A stretch of DNA of 60,938 bases from Candidatus Cibiobacter qucibialis (GCA_004000625.1 SAUS01000004.1:1-60938); one strand, 5' to 3'; positions 8,427 through 17,753 are shown, counted from the stretch's first letter. A program made the numbers and translations. The notes: generated by a model not told the origin, from the sequence alone.

Positions 8427-9131
8427 TTATTCTTCACGCGGGTCGATGTACTTGACAGCGCCCTGCTCAGCAGAGAAGCGGCCGTAAGTGCCGATGTTCT
8501 TCTCGTAAGCTTCCTTCGGGTCCATGCCATGGCGGATTGCTTCCAGCATTTTGCCCAGACGGACGAACTGATAGCCGATGACCTGGTTGTCTTTATCCAG
8601 AGCGGTCTTGAGGATGTAGCCCTCGGTCAGTTCCAGGTAGCGAACGCCCTTGGCCTTGGTGGAGAAGATGGTACCGGTCATGGAACGCAGGCCCTTGCCC
8701 AGGTCATCCAGACCAGCGCCGACAGGCAGGCCGTTCTCAGAGAAAGCGGTCTGGCTGCGGCCGTAAACGATCTGCAGGAACAGCTCACGCATTGCAACGT
8801 TGATAGCGTCGCAGACGAGGTCGGTGTTCAGTGCTTCCAGGATGGTCTTGCCGGGCAGGATCTCGCCAGCCATAGCAGCAGAATGGGTCATGCCGGAGCA
8901 GCCGATGGTTTCAACCAAAGCTTCCTCAATGATGCCGTTCTTGATGTTCAGGCTCAGCTTGCAGGTACCCTGCTGGGGTGCGCACCAGCCCACACCGTGG
9001 GTATAGCCGCTGATGTCCTCAATTTTATAGGCCTTGACCCATTCGCCCTCTTCAGGGATGGGAGCGGGACCATGCTTCGGACCCTTCGTGATCGGGCACA
9101 TATTGTTGACCTGTGCGGAGTATTCGATCAT
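8427..9131 (-). CDS. NifU/IscU-like iron-sulfur cluster scaffold protein
   Basis: A 234-residue protein of the NifU N-terminal/IscU-like class. Candidate cluster ligands are Cys residues in VGWCAPQQGTC and in VETIGCSGMTHSA; another Cys lies near the N-terminus (NMCPITKG). It is longer than standard IscU and forms a two-gene operon with the GGGtGRT gene instead of iscS or suf genes. The ribosome site AAGGAGAG is strong. Expected role: transient assembly of a [Fe-S] cluster; its specific client may be the GGGtGRT protein. Confidence 0.85.
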   Translation of the reverse strand: MIEYSAQVNNMCPITKGPKHGPAPIPEEGEWVKAYKIEDISGYTHGVGWCAPQQGTCKLSLNIKNGIIEEALVETIGCSGMTHSAAMAGEILPGKTILEALNTDLVCDAINVAMRELFLQIVYGRSQTAFSENGLPVGAGLDDLGKGLRSMTGTIFSTKAKGVRYLELTEGYILKTALDKDNQVIGYQFVRLGKMLEAIRHGMDPKEAYEKNIGTYGRFSAEQGAVKYIDPREE

Positions 9132-9254
9132 AATATTCTCTCCTTTGCATTATTGTCGGAAGCCGGTGCCATTTGCACCGCACAAACATCAGCAAGCCTG
9201 CGCGGGGGCTGTGCGTTCCGGCCGTCCATTGTCAAGCTTTTCACAGCTAATTTT

Positions 9255-9283
9255 ATTATACGAGGGTAGCGGCCTTTTTTCAA
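9255..9283 (-). promoter_or_regulatory. Strong promoter of the NifU-like/GGGtGRT operon
   Basis: Minus-strand TTGAAA (9278-9283), 17 bp, TATAAT (9255-9260). It is close to consensus, which suggests high expression. The 5' leader is about 115 nt with no recognised riboswitch. Confidence 0.75.
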
Positions 9284-9348
9284 GATGTTAGTCTTTTCTA
9301 ACCGTCTGTTTTTGATAAATTTTTCTTGCCATTTTCTGCATATTCAGC

Positions 9349-9385
9349 AAAACGCCGCCCCGTTTTGCCTGCGGGGCGGCGTTTT
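9349..9385 (-). terminator. Terminator after the O-antigen-ligase-like gene
   Basis: AACGCCGCCCC pairs with GGGGCGGCGTT around a short loop, flanked by A4 and T4. It lies downstream of the gene ending at 9486. The region 9386-9485 holds no gene. Confidence 0.7.
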
Positions 9386-9485
9386 CACCAGTCAAAAGAA
9401 TTCTAAAATCTATTCCAATCGGCAGATTGGAAACGAAAGCGGGGTGCAGGAGCGCAGCACAGCCACAGTGCCCCCCTCCTTTGCT

Positions 9486-11168
9486 TTATCCCATCAGAAA
9501 GCCGAACAGCAGCGGCGCAATGCCGCTTGCCGCTGCCATGCACAACACAGCAGCCAGCACGGTTTTGGCAAAATACCAGGCGTTCTTAGACGGCAGCGGT
9601 TCCGGCTTTTGCTGCTTTTTGCCGCGGGGCGCGGGGGCGGCGGGCTGCGGCAGCTCCGGGGCCGTCAGGGCCGCCAGCGCACCGAACAGCAGCATAACCA
9701 GCGGAAACACCATGGATACCCGGATGGATACCACCGCCTGTGCCAGATAGCTGCACAGCGCCAGCATGACTGGGGCCACGCCGGGAGTGTTCCAGCTCCG
9801 TTCCCCGCGCCGCAGGTGGGCCGCCACCAGCAGCAGCCAGGCGGCCAAGCCAAGAATGCCGGTCGTCAGCAGCTGTTCCAGATATTCGTTATGCGCGGCA
9901 TAGAACGTCGCCATGCGGGCTGTCATGGCGTCGCCTGCCCAGGCGGCCACGGCGGTATGCATCATGCCGGGGCCAATGCCCACAATCTTGCGCAGCAGGC
10001 TGCCGTCCGCCCAGGTGCCAAACGCAGCGCGCCAGGCCACGCCGCGGTAGGTACCCCAGTCATCGTTGAACACCAGCAGGTTATGCAGGCTTTCCGGCAG
10101 GGGCAGGTTTGGCATTGCATTGGCCAGCACAAAGGCCAACGCCCCCACCGCCAGCACAGCAATGGTGATGACCCGCCCCGGCAGGTACAATGGGGCCTGC
10201 GCTGCAATGCCTTTGCGGGCCAGCACAAACAGCACCAGCCACAGCAGCAGGCTTGCCGCCATGCAGGGCAGTGCCACCTGCCACGCGCCCAATTTGGCCA
10301 GCAGGGCGGTGCCGCCCTGGGTGTAAACGCTGGCACGCATGTAATGCATCCAGGCAGCCCAGCCGAAGAACGCCGCACTGATGAGCGCCGCACGGCGCAG
10401 GTGGCGGGTGGTAAAGTTTTTATGGCAGACCAGCACCATCACCGCCGCGCCGATGCCCAGGGCAAGCGCCTCTGAATCCACAACCGCCAGCGCCAATGCG
10501 CCAAACGCTGCCGGAATGCCGGTCCAGACAGCGGTTCTGGTATCTTTGGCGTTCAGGAACTGGTAAAACACAATGGGCAGCGCTACCGAGAAAAAGCAGC
10601 CGTTAAAGTCCTTCTGCCCCAGGGTTGAGAAAAACTGTGCACGCTCCACCACGGCGGTGTCTGCATACGCGCCGATAAGGTCAATGTTAAAGATGTTGAG
10701 CACATACAAAACTGCCACAATGCTTGTGGTAATGCCCAGCACCCAGAAAACAAAATCCAGGTTTTCAAGGTCCAGGTAGCTGCGCACAGCCCAGTACCCG
10801 GCGGCGGTAAACAGCACCAGCATCAGCCCGCCGTAATAGCCCCCCAGCCCCCAGGTGGACGCCGTGGGCGAAAGCGATGTAAAGGTGGAAATCAGGCTAG
10901 TGCCTGCAAAGGCCAGCACACCCCACAGGGTTACATCTCGTCCGGCGTTGGCGTTGCGCGGGCGGGGCGCACGGGCCCCAATGGCCGTACAGGCCACCAG
11001 CCAGAGCAGGAACAAGAGAAACAGGGTAAAACAGCCGGTGAACTTGGTCACACCAAGGTTGGAAAATTTATCAATGTACAGCGGGTACACGCACAGCACC
11101 GCGCACAAAAAAGCGGTTGCCGAGCTGCCCGCCAAGCGGTTGATCGCTTGCTGTTGGTCAGAACGCAT
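9486..11168 (-). CDS. O-antigen ligase/polymerase-like membrane protein
   Basis: A 560-residue polytopic protein of the Wzy/WaaL-like O-antigen ligase family, with roughly 12 hydrophobic segments. The family loop appears as a large extracellular segment starting near VFNDDWGTYRGVAWRAAFGTW and containing FYAAHNEYLEQLLTTGILG, where the His in HNEYLE is the usual conserved residue. It probably polymerises or transfers a surface polysaccharide on the outer face of the membrane. The C-terminus adds a Pro/Ala/Lys linker (GKKQQKPEP) and a last hydrophobic segment. It lies 68 bp downstream of the MFS gene on the same strand. No glycosyltransferases are adjacent, so the glycan is unknown. Confidence 0.85.
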   Translation of the reverse strand: MRSDQQQAINRLAGSSATAFLCAVLCVYPLYIDKFSNLGVTKFTGCFTLFLLFLLWLVACTAIGARAPRPRNANAGRDVTLWGVLAFAGTSLISTFTSLSPTASTWGLGGYYGGLMLVLFTAAGYWAVRSYLDLENLDFVFWVLGITTSIVAVLYVLNIFNIDLIGAYADTAVVERAQFFSTLGQKDFNGCFFSVALPIVFYQFLNAKDTRTAVWTGIPAAFGALALAVVDSEALALGIGAAVMVLVCHKNFTTRHLRRAALISAAFFGWAAWMHYMRASVYTQGGTALLAKLGAWQVALPCMAASLLLWLVLFVLARKGIAAQAPLYLPGRVITIAVLAVGALAFVLANAMPNLPLPESLHNLLVFNDDWGTYRGVAWRAAFGTWADGSLLRKIVGIGPGMMHTAVAAWAGDAMTARMATFYAAHNEYLEQLLTTGILGLAAWLLLVAAHLRRGERSWNTPGVAPVMLALCSYLAQAVVSIRVSMVFPLVMLLFGALAALTAPELPQPAAPAPRGKKQQKPEPLPSKNAWYFAKTVLAAVLCMAAASGIAPLLFGFLMG

Positions 11169-11236
11169 GGTTCAAATTACCTCCGGGTCTTTTTCCCGCA
11201 GGCTTTGCGGCGTGCGGGTAACTGTATTGTATTATT

Positions 11237-12421
11237 TTACCCGTTCCCCTGCTGCTTTTCAACCGTTGCTACAGGTTTTACAAATAGGAAACATATCCCC
11301 CCCGCCACGGCGCTGGCTACCGCCAGCATATGCCGGGCAGGCAGATCCAGCAGCTGGCTGCCCGCATAACTCAGCAGGCTGCCGGCGCTCATGCCAAGGG
11401 CGATCAAGCCATAGTTGACCCCCGCATGGGCAAGGCCGAACAGGTCCGTATTTAAGGCGGGCTGCACCGCCGCGCCGCCGGAGTAAAAGCAGGTCAGCAC
11501 ACAGTAAGCCGCCAGCACCCACCACCCCTGCGCAAAGGCAAACCCGATGCTGCCCGCCGCCAGGGCCGCATACACCCCGTACAAAACTGGTTTGCGACCC
11601 CAGTGGTCACTGGCAGCGGGGCAAAGCAACCGCCCTGCTGCGCTGGCCGCACTGCCCACTGCCACGCACAAGGGCACCCACTGCTCCGGCAGGCCACGGT
11701 CCGCTGCAATGGTCAGAATCTCCGGGCTGAACAGCAGCATGGGCGGGGCTGCCAGCGCCACCCCCGCAACACACAGGCGGTACTGCGTGGTGCGCACCAT
11801 CTGGTGGGGCGGCAGGTCGTTTGCCGCTTTTGCGTTTGGCTGGCCGGCGGGCTGGGGTGGATTTTGCAGCACGGCGGCGGATGTCCCGCACACCGCCAGC
11901 ACCACCACACCGAGCGCGGCAAAACAGACACGCATCCCCCAGCGGTTTTCCACAAAACCCACAAAAACGGTTAAAAACGCACCGGAAAGCCCCATAGCCG
12001 CACCGCTGACCCCCGTTGCCAGCCCTTTGCGGCTGGCATACCACTTTTGGGCGCAGGCCAGCACCGCCGGGGCCAAAAAGGCGCTGCCTACCCCCGCCGG
12101 GATGCTGTACACCAAAAAGAACAACGCCGCATTGCCCTGCGGCACCAGCGCTGCCCCCATGCTGCCGCCGCCCAGCAGCGCGGTACCCCACAGGGCCGCA
12201 TAGCGCGGGCCGTGCTGATCCTGCACAAAACCGCCGATGGCGCAGCCGATGCCATACCCTGCCACCAGAATGGCAAAGCTGAGCATGGCCTGCCCGCGGG
12301 AAAAGCCGTACTGCGCCATGACCGGCTTTTGGAACACGCCCCACGCCGCCGGAATGCCGGTCAGCAGCTGCACGGCCGCACCGGCGGCCAGAATTTTGGG
12401 GTTGCCGTTTTGTTTTGGCAT
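11237..12421 (-). CDS. OFA-like MFS transporter
   Basis: A 394-residue major facilitator with 12 predicted helices. GIPAAWGVFQKPVMAQYGFSRGQA at the start and the motif GFVQDQHGPRYAALWG (loop 2-3) match the oxalate/formate antiporter (OFA) branch, which moves small organic anions. A second MFS signature, DHWGRKPVLYG, sits after the middle. A strong AAGGAGG ribosome site precedes the ATG. It is divergent from hisS. The substrate cannot be named from sequence. Confidence 0.85.
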   Translation of the reverse strand: MPKQNGNPKILAAGAAVQLLTGIPAAWGVFQKPVMAQYGFSRGQAMLSFAILVAGYGIGCAIGGFVQDQHGPRYAALWGTALLGGGSMGAALVPQGNAALFFLVYSIPAGVGSAFLAPAVLACAQKWYASRKGLATGVSGAAMGLSGAFLTVFVGFVENRWGMRVCFAALGVVVLAVCGTSAAVLQNPPQPAGQPNAKAANDLPPHQMVRTTQYRLCVAGVALAAPPMLLFSPEILTIAADRGLPEQWVPLCVAVGSAASAAGRLLCPAASDHWGRKPVLYGVYAALAAGSIGFAFAQGWWVLAAYCVLTCFYSGGAAVQPALNTDLFGLAHAGVNYGLIALGMSAGSLLSYAGSQLLDLPARHMLAVASAVAGGICFLFVKPVATVEKQQGNG

Positions 12422-12488
12422 GGTGTTCTTCCTCCTTGTCCTTCCAGTTCCACACAGTTTGATACAGCTTCAGTATGCCCCGTTTTTG

Positions 12489-12560
12489 TTGACAAAAAAC
12501 GCCGGGACAGATATGATAAAGAGGTATATCTTTTGATTTTTCCGCGGGCCGCTGCCCGCG
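12489..12560 (+). promoter_or_regulatory. hisS promoter and 5' leader hairpin
   Basis: TTGACA (12489-12494), 17 bp, TATGAT (12512-12517). The leader contains a perfect 7-bp hairpin CGCGGGC-CGCT-GCCCGCG (12543-12560) just before the ribosome site GGGAGGA. I find no T-box motif here, unlike in front of thrS. Confidence 0.75.
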
Positions 12561-12582
12561 CAGATAATAGGGAGGAACAACC

Positions 12583-13830
12583 ATGAAAACACAGCCGTTG
12601 AAGGGCATGCGCGACCTTTTGCCGCGCGAGCAGGCATTGCGTGATTACATTCAGGGCCAGATTTTGGATACTTACCGCGCCGCCGGGTTCCAGCGTATTT
12701 CCACCCCCATCCTGGAGGATATGGAAAACCTGGACAAATCCGATGGCGGCGACAACCTGAACCTGATCTTCAAGGTTCTCAAGCGCGGCGAAAAGCTGGC
12801 CGCTGCCCTGCGCTCCGGCGATGAAAAGCAGCTTTCCGATATGGGCCTGCGCTATGACCTGACCCTGCCGCTTTCCCGTTACTACGCTGCCAACCGCAAC
12901 GAGCTGCCCAACCCCTTCAAGGTGATCCAGACCGACCGCGTTTACCGTGCCGAGCGCCCGCAGAAGGGCCGCCTGCGCGAGTTTGTGCAGTGTGATATCG
13001 ACATTCTGGGCGATTCTTCCCCCAATGCCGAGGTGGAGCTGATCGATGTGACCACTCGCGCTCTGCTGCGCATCGGTTTCAAAGATTTCACTGTCAACAT
13101 CAACGACCGCCGCATCCTGCGCGCCATGCTGGAAAAGATGGGCTTTGCCGCTGACCAGCTGGATTCCGTCTGCATCAGCTTTGACAAGCTGGATAAGATC
13201 GGTGCAGACGGCGTAAAGAAAGAGCTGCTGGAAAAAGAGTTTGACGCCGCCGCTGTGGAAGCGCTGGATGAGTTCCTGTGCGCCGGGGATTTCAGCCTGG
13301 ACGCCGTGACCGCCCGCGTTGGGGACGAAACCCTGACCGCCGACCTGCGCTATGTCATCGCCACCGCCGAAAAGATTGCCAACGGCCGTTACGGCATTGC
13401 CTATGCCCCCAGCCTGGTGCGCGGCCAGGGATACTATACCGGCATGGTGTTTGAAGTGACCTGCCCGCAGTTCAGCGGCGCTGTTGCAGGCGGCGGCCGC
13501 TACGACAATATGGTTGGCAAGTTCATTGGCCAGCAGGTGCCCGCCGTTGGCTTCTCCATCGGGTTCGAGCGCGTCTGCGGCATTCTGCTGGAGCAGGATT
13601 ACCAGATCCCCGGTGCCAAGCAGAAGCTGGCTCTGCTGTATCTGAAGGATGCCGATTTCGCCGCCGTGCTGGCCAAGGCCGATGCCTTGCGCACAGCCTA
13701 TGATGTGACGGTTCTGCCCCAGGCCAAAAAACTGGGCAAGCAATTCGGCACATTGGAAGCCGCTGGTTACAACGCTGTTGCCTTTGCGGACAACGATGAT
13801 ATCAAGGTTCTTGGTCAAAAAGCCGAATAA
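12583..13830 (+). CDS. hisS: Histidine--tRNA ligase (HisS-type)
   Basis: A 415-residue class II aminoacyl-tRNA synthetase that should charge tRNA-His. Motif 2 is clear (DRVYRAERPQKGRLREFVQ). The histidine-binding segment reads SLVRGQGYYTGMVFE and the glycine-rich strand AGGGRYDNMVGKF. A short C-terminal anticodon-binding domain (from about residue 345, with LPQAKKLGKQF) is present, which argues against the regulatory paralogue HisZ. The usual LVRGLDYYxRT reads LVRGQGYYTGM, so two usually conserved positions differ. The gene is monocistronic between its own promoter and terminator. Confidence 0.82.
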   Translation: MKTQPLKGMRDLLPREQALRDYIQGQILDTYRAAGFQRISTPILEDMENLDKSDGGDNLNLIFKVLKRGEKLAAALRSGDEKQLSDMGLRYDLTLPLSRYYAANRNELPNPFKVIQTDRVYRAERPQKGRLREFVQCDIDILGDSSPNAEVELIDVTTRALLRIGFKDFTVNINDRRILRAMLEKMGFAADQLDSVCISFDKLDKIGADGVKKELLEKEFDAAAVEALDEFLCAGDFSLDAVTARVGDETLTADLRYVIATAEKIANGRYGIAYAPSLVRGQGYYTGMVFEVTCPQFSGAVAGGGRYDNMVGKFIGQQVPAVGFSIGFERVCGILLEQDYQIPGAKQKLALLYLKDADFAAVLAKADALRTAYDVTVLPQAKKLGKQFGTLEAAGYNAVAFADNDDIKVLGQKAE

Positions 13831-13844
13831 TTAGAATTATTTTT

Positions 13845-13883
13845 GTGGGGTGTGCCGGTTTTGCGGCGCACCCCGCTTTTTTT
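13845..13883 (+). terminator. hisS terminator
   Basis: GTGGGGTGTGCCG pairs with CGGCGCACCCCGC (with two G-T pairs) and is followed by T7. Confidence 0.9.
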
Positions 13884-13917
13884 GACATCAAGCTGTAACA
13901 TTCCGGTGCCACTTCCG

Positions 13918-13926
13918 TGTTATACT
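13918..13926 (+). promoter_or_regulatory. Extended -10 promoter of the DUF4349 gene
   Basis: TGTTATACT is an extended -10 (TGnTATACT) 66 bp before the start codon. A nearby TTGACA (13882-13887) is too far away (33 bp) to be its -35. Confidence 0.5.
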
Positions 13927-13992
13927 GGTAAAGGAAGCAGATATTGCTTTTGGCTTACCCCTTACCACACAACACAATAAGGAGAGTGCCCT

Positions 13993-15006
13993 ATGAAACA
14001 TACAACACTATCCCGCTTTGCCAGCCTTGCCGCATCCGCCGCGCTGGCGCTCAGCCTTGCTGCCTGCGGTTCCACCAGCCGCAGCACCTACTCCGCCGCT
14101 CCTTCTAACGATACCGCCGCCTTTAGCAGCCAGGATGCCGGAGACTATGAATCTTACAGCGCCGAAAGCGCCGCAGCCGGGGAAGGCAGCAGTTTTTCTT
14201 CAGACGATCTGACCAGCTCGATGCTGGATCCTTCCACGGTGGAAAGCAGCCGCAAGATCGTGTATAACGCCAGCGTGCGGATGGAAACCACCGACTATGA
14301 TACCACCCGCGCCGCCTTGCAGGAGGCCGTAACCGCCGCGAACGGCTACCTGGAAAGCACTGACCAGGGCGGCAGCAAGGATTCCGGCAGCCGCTATACT
14401 TATTACACCGCGCGCATCCCCGCCGAAAACTACCGCAGCTTTTTGACCGCCGCCGGGGAAGCCGGGAACGTGACCTCGCTGAACGAGAGTGCGCAGGACA
14501 TTACCGCTGAGTATGTAGATGTGGAAGCCCGCCTGAAAGCCCTGAACGACCAGCGTGACCGGCTGAACGCCCTGGCCGACAAAGCTGAAACCACCGCCGA
14601 CCTGCTGGAAATTGAAAGCCAGCTTTCGGATGTGCAGTATCAGCTGGAAAGCTACACCGGCCAGATGCGGCTGATGGATAACCAGGTGCGCTATTCCACC
14701 GTGGATATTTCCCTGCAGGAAGTGCGGGTACTGACCCCCACCGCCACCACCTTTGGCGAAAAGTTTGTGGAAGCCGTTACCAGCGGCTGGCGCGGCTTTG
14801 TGGATGGGGCCGAAGATCTCATCCTGGTGGTGGTTTACCTGTGGCCGGTGGTACTGATCGTGCTTGCCATCCTGCTGGTGGCACGGCCCGCCCTCAAGCG
14901 CCGCAAGGCCCGCCGGGCGGAGAAAAAGCAGGCCAAGCTCGCTGCAAAGGCTGCCGCCCAGGCGCAGCCAACAGAACCCACTAAGCCGGATGACACCGCA
15001 AAATAA
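13993..15006 (+). CDS. DUF4349 lipoprotein with C-terminal membrane anchor
   Basis: A 337-residue protein with a lipoprotein signal ending LAAC and a Ser/Ala-rich linker to about residue 85. A DUF4349 domain follows (VYNASVRMETTDYDTTRAAL through DVEARLKALNDQRDRL), with a coiled-coil stretch around residues 170-225. A transmembrane segment (about 275-297) and a very basic, Ala/Lys-rich tail come last. DUF4349 proteins are envelope proteins of unknown function. Having both a lipobox and a C-terminal membrane helix would fix both ends at the membrane. The gene converges on the M32 peptidase. Confidence 0.85.
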   Translation: MKHTTLSRFASLAASAALALSLAACGSTSRSTYSAAPSNDTAAFSSQDAGDYESYSAESAAAGEGSSFSSDDLTSSMLDPSTVESSRKIVYNASVRMETTDYDTTRAALQEAVTAANGYLESTDQGGSKDSGSRYTYYTARIPAENYRSFLTAAGEAGNVTSLNESAQDITAEYVDVEARLKALNDQRDRLNALADKAETTADLLEIESQLSDVQYQLESYTGQMRLMDNQVRYSTVDISLQEVRVLTPTATTFGEKFVEAVTSGWRGFVDGAEDLILVVVYLWPVVLIVLAILLVARPALKRRKARRAEKKQAKLAAKAAAQAQPTEPTKPDDTAK

Positions 15007-15033
15007 ATTTGATTCTCTCTTTCCTGCTTATAG

Positions 15034-15077
15034 CAAAGCGGGCGCGCCGTTTATTTCATAACGGTGCGCCCGCTTTG
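15034..15077. terminator. Bidirectional terminator between DUF4349 and M32 genes
   Basis: CAAAGCGGGCGCGCCGTT pairs with AACGGTGCGCCCGCTTTG, giving a long, nearly perfect stem around ATTTCAT between two convergent genes. Confidence 0.88.
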
Positions 15078-15098
15078 TTTTATTTCTACCAGCTGTGC

Positions 15099-16589
15099 TT
15101 ACAGGCCGTACAGCTCGGTATATTTGTTTTTCAGGTAGTTGGTGTAGTGGGCGGCATCAAATGCGCCGCCGCACAGGCTTTGCACCAGCCACTGCGGTTC
15201 CTTGGCGCGGCCATGCTGCCACACGCGGCTGCGCAGAGCGTCTTTCAGCGGCTGCATGTTGCCTTCGGCCCACTGGGCATCCAGGTCCATGGTTTTGCGC
15301 AGGTCATCCACCGCCTGTGCGCTGTAAGCACTGCCCAGCGCATAGCTGGGGAAGTAGCCCATATCACCCATTGCCCAGTGGATATCCTGCAAACAGCCGT
15401 GGGTATCGTCCGGCACATCCACGCCAAGGTATTCCTTATACTTGGCGTTCCAGGCGGCGGGCAGGTCGGCCACGGTCAGGGTGCCCTGCATCAGGGCTTT
15501 TTCCAGCTCATACCGCACCATAATGTGCAAAGAGTAGGTCAGCTCGTCCGCCTCGGTGCGGATCAGGCTCGGCTCGGCGCGGTTGACGGCGCGGTAGATC
15601 TCTTCCTCGGTCACGCCGTTCAGCTGCTGGGGGAACAGCTCCAGCAAAGTGGGATACAAATAGTGGATGAACGCGCGGCTGCGGCCCACATAGTTTTCAA
15701 ACAGGCGGCTCTGGCTTTCGTGCAGGCCGGTGGTTGCGCCGCCCGCCAGGATGGTATAATCATACTTAGGGTCAACGTTCAGCTCATACAGGGCATGGCC
15801 GCCCTCGTGCGCCACGCTGTACAGGTTGGAGAACATATCCTGCGGCATATAATGGGTGGTAATGCGCACATCGCCGTGCCAGAAGCCGGAGGTAAAGGGG
15901 TGTTCCGTTTCGCCCAATACGCAGTGGTCCGGGTCCAGCCCCCACACTTCCATGATCTTTTTGGAAAGCTTGCGCTGCTGCTCAATGGGCCAATTCTGAT
16001 ACAAAAAGTCGGTGCGGATGGCGCTGCCGCGCTCTTTTATGGCAGCCAGCAGCGGCACAATGGTCTCGCGCAGGGCGGCAAAGAAAGTATCGCACTGGGC
16101 AATGGTCAGGCCGTGTTCATAGCGGTCCAGCCAGACTTCATACGGGTCGCGGTCAGGGGCAAAATAGTGGGCCTGCGCGCGCAGGGATTCCACAATTTTT
16201 TCCAGATACGGGGCAAAACTGGCAAAGTCATTGCCGCGCTTTGCCTTGCCCCATGCGGGCATGCTTTCCTGCGTCAGCTTGGTGAACGCGGCGTACTCTT
16301 CTGCCGGGATCTTGCCAATCTCGTCATAGCTGCGCTGCAACTCCCGCACTTCTGCCTTTTCCTGTTCGGTTTCGGCATCAGCGGCAGCGCGCTGCAGCAG
16401 GGCGGCGGTGTCAGCGCTGACCAGCTGGTCAAAGTAGGCGCGACTCAGCACCTCCATGGCTTCGGCGCGGCCCGCGCTGCTTTCCGGCGGGGCTACCGTC
16501 TCACTGTCATAATCGGCAACGGCCATTGCATACTGGTAGGCATACAGTCTTTTCTCCAGCTCGCGCAGAGCTTTGATGGAATCTTTCAT
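15099..16589 (-). CDS. M32 family carboxypeptidase (Taq type)
   Basis: A 496-residue zinc carboxypeptidase. HEGGHALYE gives the HExxH zinc motif, and the downstream glutamate lies in TGLHESQSRLFEN. Other family blocks are DPDHCVLGETEHPFT and YRAVNRAEPSLIRTEADE. The start is placed at 16589 because AAGGAGAG lies just upstream; an upstream in-frame start at 16628 is less likely. It is cytoplasmic and probably trims peptides from the C-terminus. It is single and lacks membrane segments. Confidence 0.93.
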   Translation of the reverse strand: MKDSIKALRELEKRLYAYQYAMAVADYDSETVAPPESSAGRAEAMEVLSRAYFDQLVSADTAALLQRAAADAETEQEKAEVRELQRSYDEIGKIPAEEYAAFTKLTQESMPAWGKAKRGNDFASFAPYLEKIVESLRAQAHYFAPDRDPYEVWLDRYEHGLTIAQCDTFFAALRETIVPLLAAIKERGSAIRTDFLYQNWPIEQQRKLSKKIMEVWGLDPDHCVLGETEHPFTSGFWHGDVRITTHYMPQDMFSNLYSVAHEGGHALYELNVDPKYDYTILAGGATTGLHESQSRLFENYVGRSRAFIHYLYPTLLELFPQQLNGVTEEEIYRAVNRAEPSLIRTEADELTYSLHIMVRYELEKALMQGTLTVADLPAAWNAKYKEYLGVDVPDDTHGCLQDIHWAMGDMGYFPSYALGSAYSAQAVDDLRKTMDLDAQWAEGNMQPLKDALRSRVWQHGRAKEPQWLVQSLCGGAFDAAHYTNYLKNKYTELYGL

Positions 16590-16721
16590 TGGGCTCTCCT
16601 TTCCGCCGGGGCGGCGGTTTTTATTCATGGTTTATTATAGCACACCCGGCGGCTGTTCGGCCAGTTAGCAGCACAAAACCGAAAAACTTTGCCCTGCGGC
16701 ACATTTTCCCCCAACTGCCCA

Positions 16722-16751
16722 TTGTCAGGCGCGGGAGCGGGCCTGTATAAT
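16722..16751 (+). promoter_or_regulatory. Promoter of the YihY/BrkB gene
   Basis: TTGTCA (16722-16727), 18 bp, TATAAT (16746-16751), followed by AGGAGA as the ribosome site. Confidence 0.7.
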
Positions 16752-16804
16752 GGTTATAATGTTTTTTATTTTGCCCCTGAGCGTGGGGGATTCAGGAGAA
16801 CGCC

Positions 16805-17671
16805 ATGAAAAAACAAGCCTCAACCCTGCTGCCTGCACTGCTGGACCTGCTGCGGCAGTATCTGGCGCTGGATATGGCCGTATACGCCGGACATGCCACC
16901 TTGCTGCTGCTTACGGCATCGCTGCCGCTGCTGATGTGGGTGCTGGTCATCATCAACATGCTGCCGTTTTATTCGGTTTCGGACATTGCCGCGCTGGTTG
17001 CCCAGCTTTTGCCGGATATCCCGGCCATCCAGTCAATGGCGGTGGATGTGATTGCCAACCTGAATAATCAGTCCACCACCTTCATGGCTTCCTTTGCCGC
17101 CATCACCACGGTGATCTCCGCTTCCGGTGGGATGGCCGCGGTGCAAAAGGGGCTGCAAAAGCTGACCCCCGGTGCCCACAAAACAATGTTTGACCGTTTG
17201 TGGGCTGTGCTGTATACCTTTTTGTTTGAGGGCCTGATGTTGGTTGCCATAGTGGTGCAAAGCCTGAGCCCAATCCTGCGCGGGCTGGCCGGGCTGCTGC
17301 CGCTGCATACCCTGGTGGGCGGGCTGCTGCAGCGGCTGCACAGCCTGCTCAGCATCAGTGCTGTGCTTTCGTTGGCGCTTTCGCTGCTGACGGTAACACT
17401 GATCTACACCTATGTGCCCGGCGGCAAGCGCCGCATACGGGATCAGCTGCCGGGGGCCGCCGCTGTGGTAGCGGTGTGGACGCTGTTTTCCAAAATATTC
17501 TCGTTTTACATCGGGCATTTCTGGAAGTTATCGTACATTTACGGTTCTTTGGCTGCAATCGTGCTGATTACGCTTTGGCTGAATGTGAACATCAATGTGC
17601 TGTTTTTGGGTGCCGGGCTGAACGCAAAGATTCAGGGGATGGGGCAGGAGAAAAAGGGGAAAGTGGTTTGA
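16805..17671 (+). CDS. YihY/virulence factor BrkB family membrane protein
   Basis: A 288-residue inner-membrane protein with about six helices. The family pattern is visible in YAGHATLLLLTASLPLLM near the N-terminus, the TYVPGGKRRIRDQLPGAAAVVAVWTLFS block, and YGSLAAIVLITLWLNVNINVLFLGAGLNA near the end. The family is often labelled ribonuclease BN by old error; its true role is unresolved. The gene stands alone and is followed by about 400 bp of palindromic repeats. Confidence 0.85.
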   Translation: MKKQASTLLPALLDLLRQYLALDMAVYAGHATLLLLTASLPLLMWVLVIINMLPFYSVSDIAALVAQLLPDIPAIQSMAVDVIANLNNQSTTFMASFAAITTVISASGGMAAVQKGLQKLTPGAHKTMFDRLWAVLYTFLFEGLMLVAIVVQSLSPILRGLAGLLPLHTLVGGLLQRLHSLLSISAVLSLALSLLTVTLIYTYVPGGKRRIRDQLPGAAAVVAVWTLFSKIFSFYIGHFWKLSYIYGSLAAIVLITLWLNVNINVLFLGAGLNAKIQGMGQEKKGKVV

Positions 17672-17753
17672 TGCGATAGTATGTGCTTTGTAGGCCGGAG
17701 ATAGACCGTTTCCTACAGAACACTTGCAATGCATTGCCAACCAACAAACATTC

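Noticed and set aside
12422..12582. Possible T-box in front of hisS
   Set aside because: No GGTGGnACC-type T-box sequence and no terminator; only a short hairpin is present and the leader is too short.
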